DNA of 64,000 nucleotides, taken from positions 2,172,501 through 2,236,500 of the forward strand of contig OX344755.2 of the NCBI GenBank assembly GCA_947034885.2, in the 5' to 3' direction. Below the pieces are notes generated by a model. That model had not been told where the DNA came from and searched no databases. It was given only the letters and a program-made list of their open reading frames with translations. Shown piece by piece: positions 11,938 to 23,901 of the stretch. The stretch is from Thuidium tamariscinum (taxonomy: Eukaryota; Streptophyta; Bryopsida; Hypnales; Thuidiaceae). Every line of letters starts with the position of its first letter. Positions within the stretch are counted from its first letter, which is position 1. The position numbers and the translations under genes are program-made.

Positions 11938-12640
11938 GGAGCCCATCCTCGCGACGAGCCAGCCTCGAGTTTGAGGGAGGGCTCCGCTGATCTGGGCCCT
12001 CCAGATCAGCGGAGATGGAAGGGCGACGCCCAAGTAGAATTTGGGTTGTCCCCTATTGTCTAGTAAAAGGATAAATGTAAAATTGCTCCCTATTTTGTGC
12101 TACTAAATTTTTTATTTCTTCTCATTTCCTACATAATTTTGGACCTCTGATTGCAAATATGAATTCAAAATTTGAAAATTTTATCATTTATGACAAATAA
12201 AAAAATTCAACCACTCACCTTAAGGTTCTCCTTGAAAATGAAAATTTATAATTATATTGTAGCACCCAAACCCTACGTAGCGAAGTGAGTAGGGTTTGGG
12301 CCTGGAGCGGAGCACCGTTAGGCGCGTAGCTTCAGTAATCAAGGCGCGTAGCGCCGTTTAGGATAAATATGAAGGGGTAACCCCTATTTCTAGCTATTAT
12401 CTTTTGGTTTTATAAAAAAAGAAATTTAATTGATGCTACAACTTTGACCCAAATGCAATGAAATGCTTTTAATGTTTTTTTCATGCAATGAAGTGGTGTG
12501 GGCAGCCAAGCAGAAACTAAAATGCCCCTGGGCTAAAGGGAGCCCACCCTTCCATCTCTACCGTCCAAGCAGTTGGAGGGCCCAGATCAGCAGAGCCTTC
12601 CCTCAAACTTGAGGCTGGCTGGAGACGAGGGGAGCCCATG
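11938..12640. mobile_element. ~0.7-kb non-autonomous DNA element with GC-rich terminal inverted repeats
   Basis: The left terminal block at 11938-12010 (AGCCAGCCTCGAGTTTGAGG, then CTGATCTGGGCCCTCC) is matched in reverse complement by 12573-12640, giving imperfect inverted repeats of about 65-70 bases. A second short palindrome at the left end (CTCCGCTGATCTGG and its complement) could fold on its own. The interior is AT-rich apart from a GC-rich patch at 12270-12360 with repeated GGCGCGTAGC. No open frame is credible. Superfamily is not determined. Confidence 0.6.
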
Positions 12641-13494
12641 ACTGTAGACCCTCCACTCTCTAATAAGTCTCTATCTGATCCCACTATATATGTGTGAATT
12701 TTGTTATGTTAATTTTTTTATCTTAAAAGAAACCTTGGCCCGCATGGCCCGCAGAACGTTAAATCCTGTAATTGAAAGTAGGCCCGCCTAACGTGGCGCC
12801 CGGGCCCAGGCCTTGGCCATGCCCCGCTGTCAGGCCGGCCTACCTTCATTCCACGTGACGCTGCCCGATTCTTCGCAAACGTCGCGAACCAACAAAGCGC
12901 CATTCGGGAGCGATGGAGCGGCTTATTGACAAAGGCTCCAGCAACAAACTTTTTGTCAACGTTTACCATTGAGGAGACATTCTACCCCTTTGTTGATGGG
13001 ATGTGTAAAGTAGTGAGAAATTAATGCATTGTCCTGCTCAACGTTGATGGTGTCTTCCTGCAACTGGTTTCATTTTGTTTTCCTTCACTCCTTGTCTTGC
13101 GGTGTGTTCTATTATTTGACTTGTTTTTTGGCTTGGCTTGTGTTGTAGTTTTTTCCCTACCTAGGTTTATGGTACGCAGGTGCTTTGTTTTTGTTGTTGC
13201 AATTTCGAATTAGGGATTGCGATCATCGATCTTGTTTTGTCTTTGCGTCTATTGTGTAGTTTGTCACACTATAGGCATCGCATAGTTTGCTCCGGGCTCC
13301 TTCTTTTGGCTTTTTAGGGCCTTGGGATTTGGTTTATTTTGAATTTATGATATATTGTAATACGCATCGTTTTCCCACCATTGCTACACCTCCTCTGTTG
13401 GAATAGGGTAGTCGTTTTCGCCACCAACGTCACGCATCGTACTTGAAATAGAGGGTTTAGGATTTCAATTGAGGGTACTCAGTGTCTTTCGAAA
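12641..13494. promoter_or_regulatory. GC-rich upstream region of the orphan exon, with a G-box
   Basis: The segment at 12735-12920 is strongly GC-rich, unlike the AT-rich flanks, and contains a perfect G-box core CACGTG at 12852-12857. It lies about 640 bases upstream of the ATG at 13495. It could be the promoter of that reading frame; no TATA box is assigned. Confidence 0.3.
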
Positions 13495-13869
13495 ATGGCG
13501 TGGTCGACTTCATCGAACTCCAACAATGAGGCTCAATTAGACAAAGATGAGACCCAAACCAAGGATCGCGTTGACCTCAGCTCAAATAGTGAGGGGTTCC
13601 AGTCTGTGGAAGATGCATTGCTGAAGAAGTCTATTGAAGCAAAGAGTGCTTGGACATCGCAAGATCAAAAGCTTAAAGCAAGTAGTGGTCAAGCAAACAA
13701 GGAGAAGAAGCGGTCTTCTGGGAAGAAGATCTTCAAACAAGTTTGTCAGTTGTTTGATGCTGATGGCAAGCAATTCTACGCCTACAAAGATTTAGACATG
13801 ATCCATTGGCTAGGCAAAGACACCTTCTTCAAGGTTCTTCGATTCAGTGACACGGGATTTGTCAAAGAA
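13495..13869 (+). CDS. Hypothetical protein, probable first exon only
   Basis: An ATG-initiated frame of 125 codons has coding-like composition: a serine/asparagine-rich start, charged repeats (KKSIEAKSAW, NKEKKRSSGKK), then a more ordered segment with FKQVCQLFDADGKQFYAYKDLDMI and DTFFKVLRFSDTGFVKE. It stops resembling protein at 13870, where GAA|GTGCGT makes a plausible phase-0 donor; reading on gives 54 less convincing residues and a stop at 14034. No matching second exon was found before the element at 14932. I do not recognise the family. It may be a first exon with a distant partner or a gene truncated by transposon insertion. Confidence 0.4.
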
Positions 13870-14034
13870 GTGCGTTTTTGTCTAGCTATCCATCACCTTT
13901 CATATTCTGCTACTACCCATAGTCAAGACTTCAATTTGTCCTTGAATTGTTACTTTACACCGCCATATTTACTTTCTAGTACACTAGACGTACATGAAAT
14001 GCTTACATATTGGCATGAACTAGACGACAAATAG

Positions 14035-14931
14035 TAGACAATTGGAGAGAATCTCAACCTACACTGTCTTGACCCACAATATCATCTTACAATGTCCTGA
14101 CCCATAATATCAGGGTTTTTTCAAGTTCACATGATATTTATCCGCCATTGTTCACATCATCATTATTTACATTTTCATTTGTTGTTTAAAGTTGTTTTGT
14201 GTATCCTAGGCAACTTCATTGATGCAAATTTTCTTAGGCCTACAATTCTGCATTTTTTAGGCCCATTTGGTATTGAATTAGCACTATAAACATGAAGTAT
14301 TTTAATTTTATCCATTGGTTCTTGGCCTTTGTAGTATAGAGTCAAGGATTCTATAAATCAATTATTCTATAGTGATAAATTTCCAATGACTACGGAGGTC
14401 TTGAATGACATCACAGTATCGCAACACGAAAGTTGAGCTCTATAACAGGATGGTTGTTTGTAGTCTATGATGTGTTGTAGGAATGCTAATTTCTGAACCA
14501 CTTCTATGAGATCAAGTTCCCTACTACAATACTACATCATTCATGACTACATATCAAAAGCATAAGGATTTCTCATGAGAAATGAAGACAAAAGCAAATG
14601 TTTCAGGTTTGTGCTTTCAAATCGACCTGCCTAAAATCGGAGTGTAGTGGATCCGGCAAGTGCGTTGTAATTCTAAATAACTCTTGATGGTTGTAAATGA
14701 TCCTGCATTCGAGAATTGAGGAGGAATTGAAATTTTATTGAAAGATGTCTGGCCATTGGAAACAATTGATTTTTTGAGTTTTTACAGAACACCCAAATAC
14801 TATGGTTTGGAGTCATCAGTGGCTTATCATTCTATTGGTATGCAAAATGTTTTTTTCAAGGGACTATTAATTTTTGGGATGGCTGCACCTCTTTTCGTCT
14901 TGCTCTCAGAAATCGAGGTTGTTTGCAATAA
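14035..14931. other. AT-rich DNA, no gene recognised
   Basis: No credible coding sequence. The short open frame at 14738-14977 crosses the left end of the next element and is not supported. Confidence 0.4.
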
Positions 14932-15667
14932 GGGTCATTGCAAGAAACGGCGTTCAAAAAGCGTAGCGTTTCAATAGTACTCCCCCTTTTTCTTTAGGAG
15001 TACTATTTAATTAGAAAAACAATTTTTAAAAAATATGAAAAATATGTACAATGTACACACCTTAAAGAAGAAGGTACCCTATGGAGGAAAACCTTAGGAA
15101 AATTCTCTAAGTAGGAGAACTAGAAAAGTGGAAAATCTCATGAAAGTGGGCATAATTACATTTTAATTTGTAAAAAATAGGAAAAGCTCTTTTTCTCAAA
15201 TCTAAAAATTGGCCATTTGAGAAGAGTTAATGGTGATGAGATTTCACCAAAAAAATAATCTTAGTACTATTGTCAATGGTCAGGAATTGCGTGCAATTGG
15301 AGTGTTGTTTACATGCATGTGGAGGACATAAAATAATATATTTTTAGAAAACTAGTTGGTAGGAATATACTTTGCTACTACGCAAATGAACCATGAAAAT
15401 TTCAACTTTAGATCATTAAATTTGGGTACTCCTAACGTAGTAAAAACCCCTAAACCTCAGTTTGTGACAAATTAACAAAAAATAATTTTAAATATAAAAT
15501 GATTTTTTTTAATTTCTGAAAAATAAGGGATGTAAAAACCATCAAGTTAGAGAGGTCCAATAATTATTTCATATTCTCGAATATTTTTATTCAAAAGTTA
15601 TAGCAGAAAAGAATGACGTCACTCCCATTGTGACGGAGAATAGGACCACCGTTTCTTGCAATGACCC
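14932..15667. mobile_element. 736-bp non-autonomous DNA element, TIR GGGTCATTGCAAGAAACGG
   Basis: The left end GGGTCATTGCAAGAAACGG is matched by the reverse complement of 15649-15667. Flanks carry ATAA at 14928-14931 and at 15668-15671, a possible 4-bp target-site duplication. The interior contains a CACCTTAAAGAAGAAGGTACCC stretch (first 20 bases: CACCTTAAAGAAGAAGGTAC) also found near 55170 and, reversed, in 56945-57660. No transposase frame is present. The same terminus occurs on the element at 28351-29077. Confidence 0.7.
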
Positions 15668-15671
15668 ATAA

Positions 15672-17173
15672 TCACTTGCAGATTGTGTTCCAAGTCTAAC
15701 GGTCTATTTCTATTTCCTACAGAACAATTGAACTCTAGGATGAATTCTAGGATGAATTTTTAGTGCAACATGTTCTTTTTTTGTAAAGTTAATCTTTAAA
15801 TTGGAATCGCGTACTTTCTAATCTAAAATGGAGGCTCAAGAATTACGTTCTACAGTCCTCATGAACTCTGTCGTTTTTAATAGGTTGACATTTATTATGT
15901 TCAAAACAACCTGTCGTAGCATGCGGAACGTTGAACTTGCATCTTTAATCCACCCAATTCATTTTGATGATTTCCTCTTTTGCCTCTGTCGGCTCCGAGC
16001 GATGGGTGGCATTGCTGTCGTCGTTGGGGAGCGTCGTCATCTTCCTCTATTCCATCGAGTCTGCGCGGGCAGATCATCGTAACCCCACTGGGCAGCCTTC
16101 CAGAATCGTGAATGTCAGGGTGCGCTGGGGCGCGCGCGGGCCCTTTCTCCAGCCTCGCGCCACGTCAATTTCAATGACAAGAATTAACGTCGCACGCACG
16201 GCCTAGGGAAGAATGGAGGATTGACCCCCTATTGCCTCGTTGTTGGATGACAGAGGGATGAGGGGGGTTTCAGTATTCATCCCCTCTAACCCTGTTATTC
16301 CTGCCCCCCGCGACCGACCTTGCTCCTATGCGACTTCCTTCTCTCCTACGACCTCCTTCTCCCTGCGACCTCCTTCCTACATTCCTTCAACCTCCTTCCC
16401 TCTGCGGCCTCATTTCCCTTGTGGCCTCCTTCCCCCACGACCTTTTTCCTCTTCCGCGCACATTGTCGCAAACCTCGTTCCGCAACTCCTGTTGTTGTCC
16501 CCTCCGAATGCGAGAACTGTCAAGGTTTAGGGTTTGTTTTTTTAAACTATTGTTGTAAAATATTAGAACTAGGGTATAGAACTTCATTTTCATGATTTTG
16601 CAGAGGCATTTTCAATCTTCTCCAAGCTGCTAGAAAGATGGGTCTGGTTCGATAAATTTGGAGCTAGTTGAAGTTTGAGAATTCTTATTTATTGAAAATG
16701 TGAGAAAATTATCCTCACTTCCCATGCATTAATTTTATGCTTTCCTTTGTCTCTTCCAATTTTCTACTACGGGATTCATCATAGTCTTAAGAAAATACTC
16801 ATGGTTTTTTAATCTTTTGTCCTTGCACTTAATAAATATAAGAACGTATCTTATCTTAACTTTTGCACTATCTATTGAACGTTTTGCAGATTGAGAATCA
16901 CCTGTTTTTAGGAGTTTGCAATCTGTGTTATCCAACCATTCAACCTATTGATAAGAAGACATATAAGGAATTCAATGTGCCTCATGTAGCTGAGCATTTG
17001 TAAGTAACCACAAGTTATTCTCTTTACAACTCTTGTCTGCTTAGAAAACTGTACAGTACTAAATCAACGATGGGGGCCCAATACTGGTAAGGATCCTTTA
17101 GCATGATGTATTATTGATTGAGCGAATTGCCTCACAGTGTATCTTTGCAGCACCAATCTCCAACAAATTCCAA
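15672..17173. other. Intergenic DNA with a CpG- and pyrimidine-rich patch
   Basis: At 15990-16220 the sequence is CpG-rich, including a GCGCGCGC run. At 16300-16470 it becomes a pyrimidine-rich series of imperfect units of the form CTCCTTCYCTGCGAC. The patch ends in a GTTTAGGGTTTG motif common in plant 5' UTRs. Open frames here are by-products of the repeats. It may be an orphan promoter or an untranslated first exon. Confidence 0.35.
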
Positions 17174-18187
17174 CACTAGAAGAAAATCACGTCCGTCGCA
17201 ACCGACTAATATGCAACTATATGTCCTACGCGACTTCCCTGCAACTACAACCCTCTGTATTTGCACCAAATTTAATGTTTACACTACTACAGTCACAAAG
17301 TAGTCGCAAAGTAGTTGTAGATTGAAGTTTCGAGTTGCATGTAGTTGCAAAGTAGTTGCACGTTGAAGTTTGGATTACAGGAATCTAACAAAAGAATTTA
17401 TGTGATGTATTCTACATCCAAAATTCATCACACTTGTCGACATGGACTACTTTAGATTTTGTAGAGTCGAGTGTGTCAAACTCCAGTTGGGAATAATCTA
17501 AGTTTGACTACAATTCAACTAGAGTGCAACTATTTTGCAACTAGAAAATAATTAAATCAAGTTTTATATCAATTTTTCCATCTCAATTGTCAAGAGTACC
17601 ATTAGATTGAATAGATAAGAGCTGTAAATTATACCATCTTTAAGTAATAAAGTTTAATATTACAATTGTAATATTTCTACACTTAGTAGATTTTTATAAC
17701 TTGTAGATTTCTACAATTTATAGAAATCTACAAATATTTAAAGTATAAGAAATTTTAAAACTTTTGAAATTTAAAGTTTTGTAAACTTGTGAAATTTATT
17801 CAATGTCAATATTTGAATTTGATAATCTAAAAAAAGCTAGATCTAAAATTCTAAAATCTACAAAGCATTGAGATTCAATTTCTGAAATCTACAATCATTA
17901 AGATTAAAAAATCTATAAATCTATAAGTTACAAACTAGTTGTAAATTAGTTGCAAAGCAGTTATAAACTAGTTGTAAATTAGTTGCAAAGCAGTTACAAA
18001 CTAGTTGTAAATTAGTTGCAAAGCAATTGTACACAAGTTGCAAGTTGCACAAAAGCAAGTTCCACGTCAGAAGACTTCATCAATGAAGTTCCATGTAGAC
18101 TATCTAATGAAAAACAATCTTTTCGATTTTGCAACTACAAAACTAGTTGCAAACTGTAGTTGCAAAAGCCCCGATTTTCTTCTAGTG
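17174..18187. mobile_element. 1,014-bp non-autonomous CACTA element
   Basis: Terminal inverted repeats are CACTAGAAGAAAATC at the left and its complement at the right, flanked by a 3-bp target-site duplication CAA (17171-17173 and 18188-18190), the rule for CACTA (En/Spm) transposons. Subterminal zones are packed with short TAGTTGCAA-type motifs in both orientations, as expected for transposase binding sites. At 17932-18030 a 33-bp unit is repeated three times in tandem. There is no transposase gene, so it would depend on one in trans. Confidence 0.92.
17932..18030. repeat. Three tandem copies of a 33-bp unit in the CACTA subterminal region
   Basis: The unit begins AAACTAGTTGTAAATTAG and ends GCAAAGCAGTTA. 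Three copies occupy 99 bases with only a few differences, mostly in the last copy. It multiplies the TAGTTG motif of this CACTA family. Confidence 0.85.
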
Positions 18188-18190
18188 CAA

Positions 18191-21100
18191 GCATTTAAAC
18201 AATTCAGGTCTTTGCTAAGAGGTCAGCCTTGTAGCTCATCTGGACCTCAAAGAACAGTTAGATCTTTGTTCATTATCTGTGGCCCACCTTTAACCTCTAA
18301 ACGCCAACGGCGCCATTTTGAGGCTTATGAATGACTTCTCCATGCCACCAGAAGGCCTGAACAATAGTTTTTTCATCTATTTTTTTTTCAATGACCTTTC
18401 ATGTTGAGTTACAAACAGTGTCCAAGTGAATTTTTAGTGTAATTGATATTTCTTTTCATGTAGTTGAGAAGTAATTACAAAAAACGGATGGCAAAATTTG
18501 TCATTTTAGCGTATTTTGAGAAATTGAGTAAATCTTAAATTTCTCCTTGAAAACAACATTTTTTGAATTTGAGCCCAACCAATAAAATGGAGGTCCTGTA
18601 CTCTAGTTTCTTTTCCAATTGAAATTTTGGAAAAATTCATAAAACTGAATATTTTATTGTAGTTTGAACTTGGGCTGTATTTTTAATGTCCACTGCATTA
18701 CACGGCAAATTAGATTACATCATAATGATTTCCACTGTATTTTTCACACATGGTGAAATTTTCAGATTTTTTGAGAATATTTTCTATTTTCTATGATTTT
18801 TTCTTCAGTTTCTCTTCAAAAAATTTCAGAAAATACAATTTTCCTCAAAAAAATCTGAAATTTCTGTGAAGTATAGAGGACATGCAGTTTCATCTCTGAA
18901 AAATAAAAATAAAAATTTCCATGCACATCTAGTTACAAAATGGTAACAAACTGAGTGACAGAGAGTGCAGCTTGAAACTAGTGGTCATAGGCCCGGCGTT
19001 TCAGGGTTAATATTAAAAATGCCTTGTGGGAATGCATTTTAGACTCTACAGTGGAAACACCCAAAACCGTCCGAATAAGGAATTCAGCATAGTTGGAGGC
19101 AGTGTTTTCTAAAACTGATATTTTTCTAGCATTAGCGAGTGAAAATCATGAATATTCAAAAAAAAATTAAATTTTTCGGAATCAGTATGTAATTTCTGTA
19201 AATTTTCAAAGTGTTGGCTCCCTAGACCACTGGAACCGTCCTATAGGTGTACCTTAAACCGAACACCTGCTGAAATCAGATGTCAGTGAATGAAAACTAC
19301 ACATGTGTCTTACAACTGCGTCAGCAAATTAGAATTAAACAGTTGTCGAACGCCTTAATGTGTGCCTATGGACAGATTTAGTAACACTCTATGGCCCAAG
19401 AATAGGTACAGGGACGGAAATGGGTGTTTCTCCCTTAGAAGTGCAGAACTAAGATATTGAAGACACAATGACAATAACGAATCAGACATCATCCCCATCA
19501 CACTGATAGACTCTGGGCAGAATTTGACCACATATGGATGTGTACTTTGCTAGCAAGGTTAGTAACAATATTATCTGGAACAAGAGTAGCATTCCACCTT
19601 GTGTTTTTAGTTAGTTTTCTCCTCTTCTTTCTGTTCAGGGTTCTTTTACTTGGTTCCTTCTTCTTGTCAAGCTTCTCGGGGCTTAGCTATTATTTCTCTG
19701 TTCTTTTTAATGCAAAATGGGTTTCTATTTGTTTTAAAAAAAAATACAATACATCATGGTCATTATATAGTGATGTGTTGGTTTGTGCAAAGCTTTTATA
19801 TGTGCCAAGTGTTGTGTAGAGTTTGGTAGTATTTTTTGTATTTTAAGTGCAAAGTTCTAATTCATGACAATTGTTCAGTAGAGATTAAGTTAGTGGTATT
19901 TTTTGCCTCAACAAGAGACAATTTCCAATGCAGATTTAATGTTATTGAATTGATGTTCTTGAGATTTTGAATAAATCTCCAATTCTCATGAGTTTGCTCA
20001 AACATGTGCATGTCCTGTCATACAATTTTGGACTCTATTGCTGGCTCACTGTGCGTTTGAAGAAAGTTGGTTTGACAAAGTTTCAGTTGGATGGCTCATC
20101 ACTGATCAAGTAAGATTCAAGAGCTATTACTCTAAGTTTTTCTTAATTTTTGAAGAATGGTTATCATTCCTTCAGTGTTCTGAACATTTAAAGGTTTGTC
20201 AACATTCTTAGATTATGTCCCATATAGGAGAGGGACCCATTCCTAATTAGCATCCCATTGGTAATCAATAGGGTAAGGTAGGAGGCTGTAAAAGCGACCC
20301 TTCACCAGCTGATTTGCATTTTGGGGAAGTTAAACTCTTTAAAAAAATATTTAGTAAAATTTAGTGGTAAGAAAAATGGAATTGGCATCTAACTCAAGTC
20401 ATTTCATATTTTTTGGACCTTCATGAAATTAGTTATGAATTTTTGAAGTACATGTTAGAGGCAAAATCTACCAGATTGCTTTTAGAGACAAGGTCACAAT
20501 TACAGCCCCCTACCTTATTGTCATTCCAACCAAGGTTGGAATGGATTTTCATTTTTTCCTTAGAGTGCATGCTTTTGTACTTTTCAAAGTTTGGACCAAT
20601 AATTTCATGACAAATAAGTGAGTCTAAAAGTAAGAATCAATGAGTGGAAAAGTAATTCTTGAATGATTGAAAGTGGATGACTCTAGGTGTTGGTCAATGG
20701 TCAAGCCCAACTTTTGCCTTTCAATATTCATAGTAATTTCAATTCAAGAGATAAAATTACAATTTCTTTTGCAATCTCCATCATTTCTGTCAATGCACCT
20801 CTAAAAATATTTGCTCTGCCTTACAATACATTAGATCATGTCTAATTGTACTTATTTTATAAGTTACAGGTCCCTCTATTATATTAGGAGTCTTTAGTGT
20901 GATTTAACCTCATGCATGTGTATCCTTTATTTTTTTTATAATTTGATACTTCTTATCTTGATATTGGAATGCTTGTTGAGATTGTATTTCTTGATTTTTT
21001 AAATTGTGATAGATATTCTAACATGGTCACATAAATTTTTGTAAATGAGATATGAATATTGGTAGATATTGATGTTAGTATAAGACATATCCTTACACCT

Positions 21101-23901
21101 TGAGTGTATATTAGGTATTGATCTTACATAACCACTTAATTAACTCAGTAATGATTAATGTGAAATTTTGAAGTCTCCCTATTCTCATGTGATGAATTAC
21201 TTAATTGCTTAATTAACTCAATAAAGGTCAATGTAAAATTTTGAAGTCTCCCTCTTCTCATGTGATGAATTTCTTTCACTAAACCTTTTTTGCCCTTCAA
21301 GGTTTTCAGTTTTGAGATGGATTTTGGCAAGTGGATGTAAAGTAGATGGCTTAATTGTCTTTGGTGGCTTATTCAAGTCTCAACTCTTAATTGTAAGTAC
21401 TACACCCACTTAACTTATTGTATTGAATGAATTTTCTATGTTTGGAACAAAGTATGGTTGGTATGTAATTTTATTGCCACATGGCTGAGTAGCATTCAAA
21501 TTTGCAATGAAGTGAAACAAAATAATAGTCTTATTGAAGCAAGGGCTTAACTTTTAAATGCCCAAGGCCTTTTTTTTGAGCTTGTAGGGATTTGTTATAA
21601 ATTGAAAAAAAAATCAGCATTTTGATAAGTTTTATCAATTTTTTGGAAATGTATTCATACAATTTCGAACTATACATGTTAGAGATCATGTTGTAAAAGT
21701 AAATACAATAATATCACTTATGGATTGAAAGATTATAATGTTTGATCATAAGGGTGTTAAAATTACAAAAGTGACTTGAAGTCTTTTGATTTTTTTTTCA
21801 TATGTCAAATCTAAAAAGTTGGTCACTAAAAACATATAAGGTTAAAGGAATTAACATGCATGACTCCACACCCATATTTTTCACAAATTTTGGCATTAGA
21901 AGTAGATTATTTAAATGGTTGTGACATTTTTGTTATTTGCAAGGCATTGTTGGTTTTTCTTTATTGAAGTTTAAAAGTTTGATGTAAGGTTGTGGAGATC
22001 AAATATTAATTACTTCTATAATGATTTAGTTCTTTAAACAAAACTCTCATTTACAAGAAGATCATGGTAGAGCTAAACATAATTCTCTACATACATTTTA
22101 TAAACTATTTGCTTGAATTTTCTCAATTCGAAATTTACACTTTCAAGTCCTGTAATATACCTTGTAAATTAAATAATACTACAAGTTCCCACAATATTTT
22201 TTAATCTCTTTGGCATCCCCATTAAAAAAAATATATTTTAAAATGTATATCTACCACATAATTCTGGCTTTGATTAGATTGAATATGCTATGACAAACAT
22301 TGTTAGTTATGTTTTACATTGTAGTATAGGTAATACATAATCCAACAAAACTTTAAAGAGATGAAGTACTCTAGAAGGCAACTAATTGATTGTGATTGAA
22401 CATATAATTACTTACATTTGTATGCTTTGTCTTTTGAATTTTAGATTTAAAATTTAAAATTAATCCTTTATGATTATCCACATCATTAAAGATTGTCCTT
22501 TACAAATGTGGATTAGTAGTTGGAATATTTAAATTTTCACTTGGGGTCATTGGAAAAATAATCATATATATATATATATATAGTGTTTGAAGTAGGTTAC
22601 ATGAAATAGTTATTTATACTCTTAAAGGTTTTTTCAATATATGTCCTAGTGCAACAATTACATAGTCCTTTAGATATGAATTGAAATTCTCTATTAAACT
22701 AGCTTCAAAGTATCCTTCATTTACTAAGTGAATATGAAGTTAAGTATATTATTCTTGTTATCAAGTATAGAGTATGAGTTTAGACCTTGTAGACAAGCTC
22801 ATTAAAGGATTATTTTTCTTTTATACATTTAGATGAGATTTGGCAACATATCTTCCATTTCATTGATTAAACATGATGTTTGGTTGTTTTTTAAATGGGT
22901 ACCGTTGTTTTATTGGTTTTAAAGAATTATATTACTATAGAAAATATTTTGTGCAAGTTTTCCAATTTATTGACCATCCATTTTTTATTTTTCATTGAAA
23001 TTGATCATAGACCTAATCACAATTGGAGATGCAATTTTCATCTATGAAACTAATTAATTAATTTTTAAAGACTTCGAAGTTCTACTACTACAACAACAGT
23101 GATATAATATTAATGGGGAATATGTGATGATGGAATATGAATGTCATTTCAAGCTACAATTTAGTATGAATCATGAAGAACTTAATTTTTTTTAAATCCA
23201 AAATTGCCACATACATATCTATAGTTTTGTAAGATTTCTATCTCAACTATTATTAATATAATATTAAATGTAACTAATTTAAATAATCTATAGTGTTCAT
23301 AGTTCTCTTTGAATGTATGTATGTGAGAAATGAAACATTCTTTTTTAGCACCACAATCATGACTTGGCCCTCACAATCTGTCAAACCTACCTATAAAGTT
23401 GACCCAAAATCAAATAAATATAAATGAATGTTTGTTTTTTAAGAAATTACTTAAGAGAGCCAAAAAAAACTATTTAGAGTTGGTCCTTCATATGTTCACT
23501 ACTTGACATGAGACCTTACACAAAGTTTGAAATAATGAATTTGCTACTATTTTATTTACATTCCTCTCAATATTCCATAAGTATTGCCTTTCATTGCAAA
23601 TGTGGGGCCATTGATTTTTTTCCTATATAGAATTTGATGATTTTTAGTTATCAAAGTGGTAGTTTTATTCTTATTTTTTCTTGTCATTGACAAAAATTAT
23701 GATTGGGTTCAAAATTTACAAACTTAGGAAGGTACATCGTTAGCTTCTTGTGGCTTCAAAGTTACTACTCTGCAAACATAATTATATTATCATGGCTTCT
23801 TTATTTCATTGTCTATTTTTTAAATTCCTTTCACTAGCTTTCAGTTATATCCATGATTAATTTTTTTTGGCATTTTTTAATGTTAATTATTAGGATACAA
23901 T
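18191..23901. other. Long AT-rich gene-free stretch
   Basis: About 5.7 kb without a credible gene. Local features are a tandem duplication at about 21135-21275, where a unit of roughly 75 bases with GAAATTTTGAAGTCTCCCT is repeated twice, and a TA dinucleotide run at 22563-22582. The rest looks like decayed transposon or intergenic DNA without recognisable ends. Confidence 0.5.

Noticed and set aside
17932-18030. Regular 33-bp repeats suggesting a CRISPR-like array
   Set aside because: The copies are contiguous with no spacers and lie within a plant CACTA transposon.
19538-19819. Hydrophobic open frame resembling a membrane protein
   Set aside because: Phenylalanine/leucine-rich translation is typical of T-rich DNA; no conserved motif or splice context.
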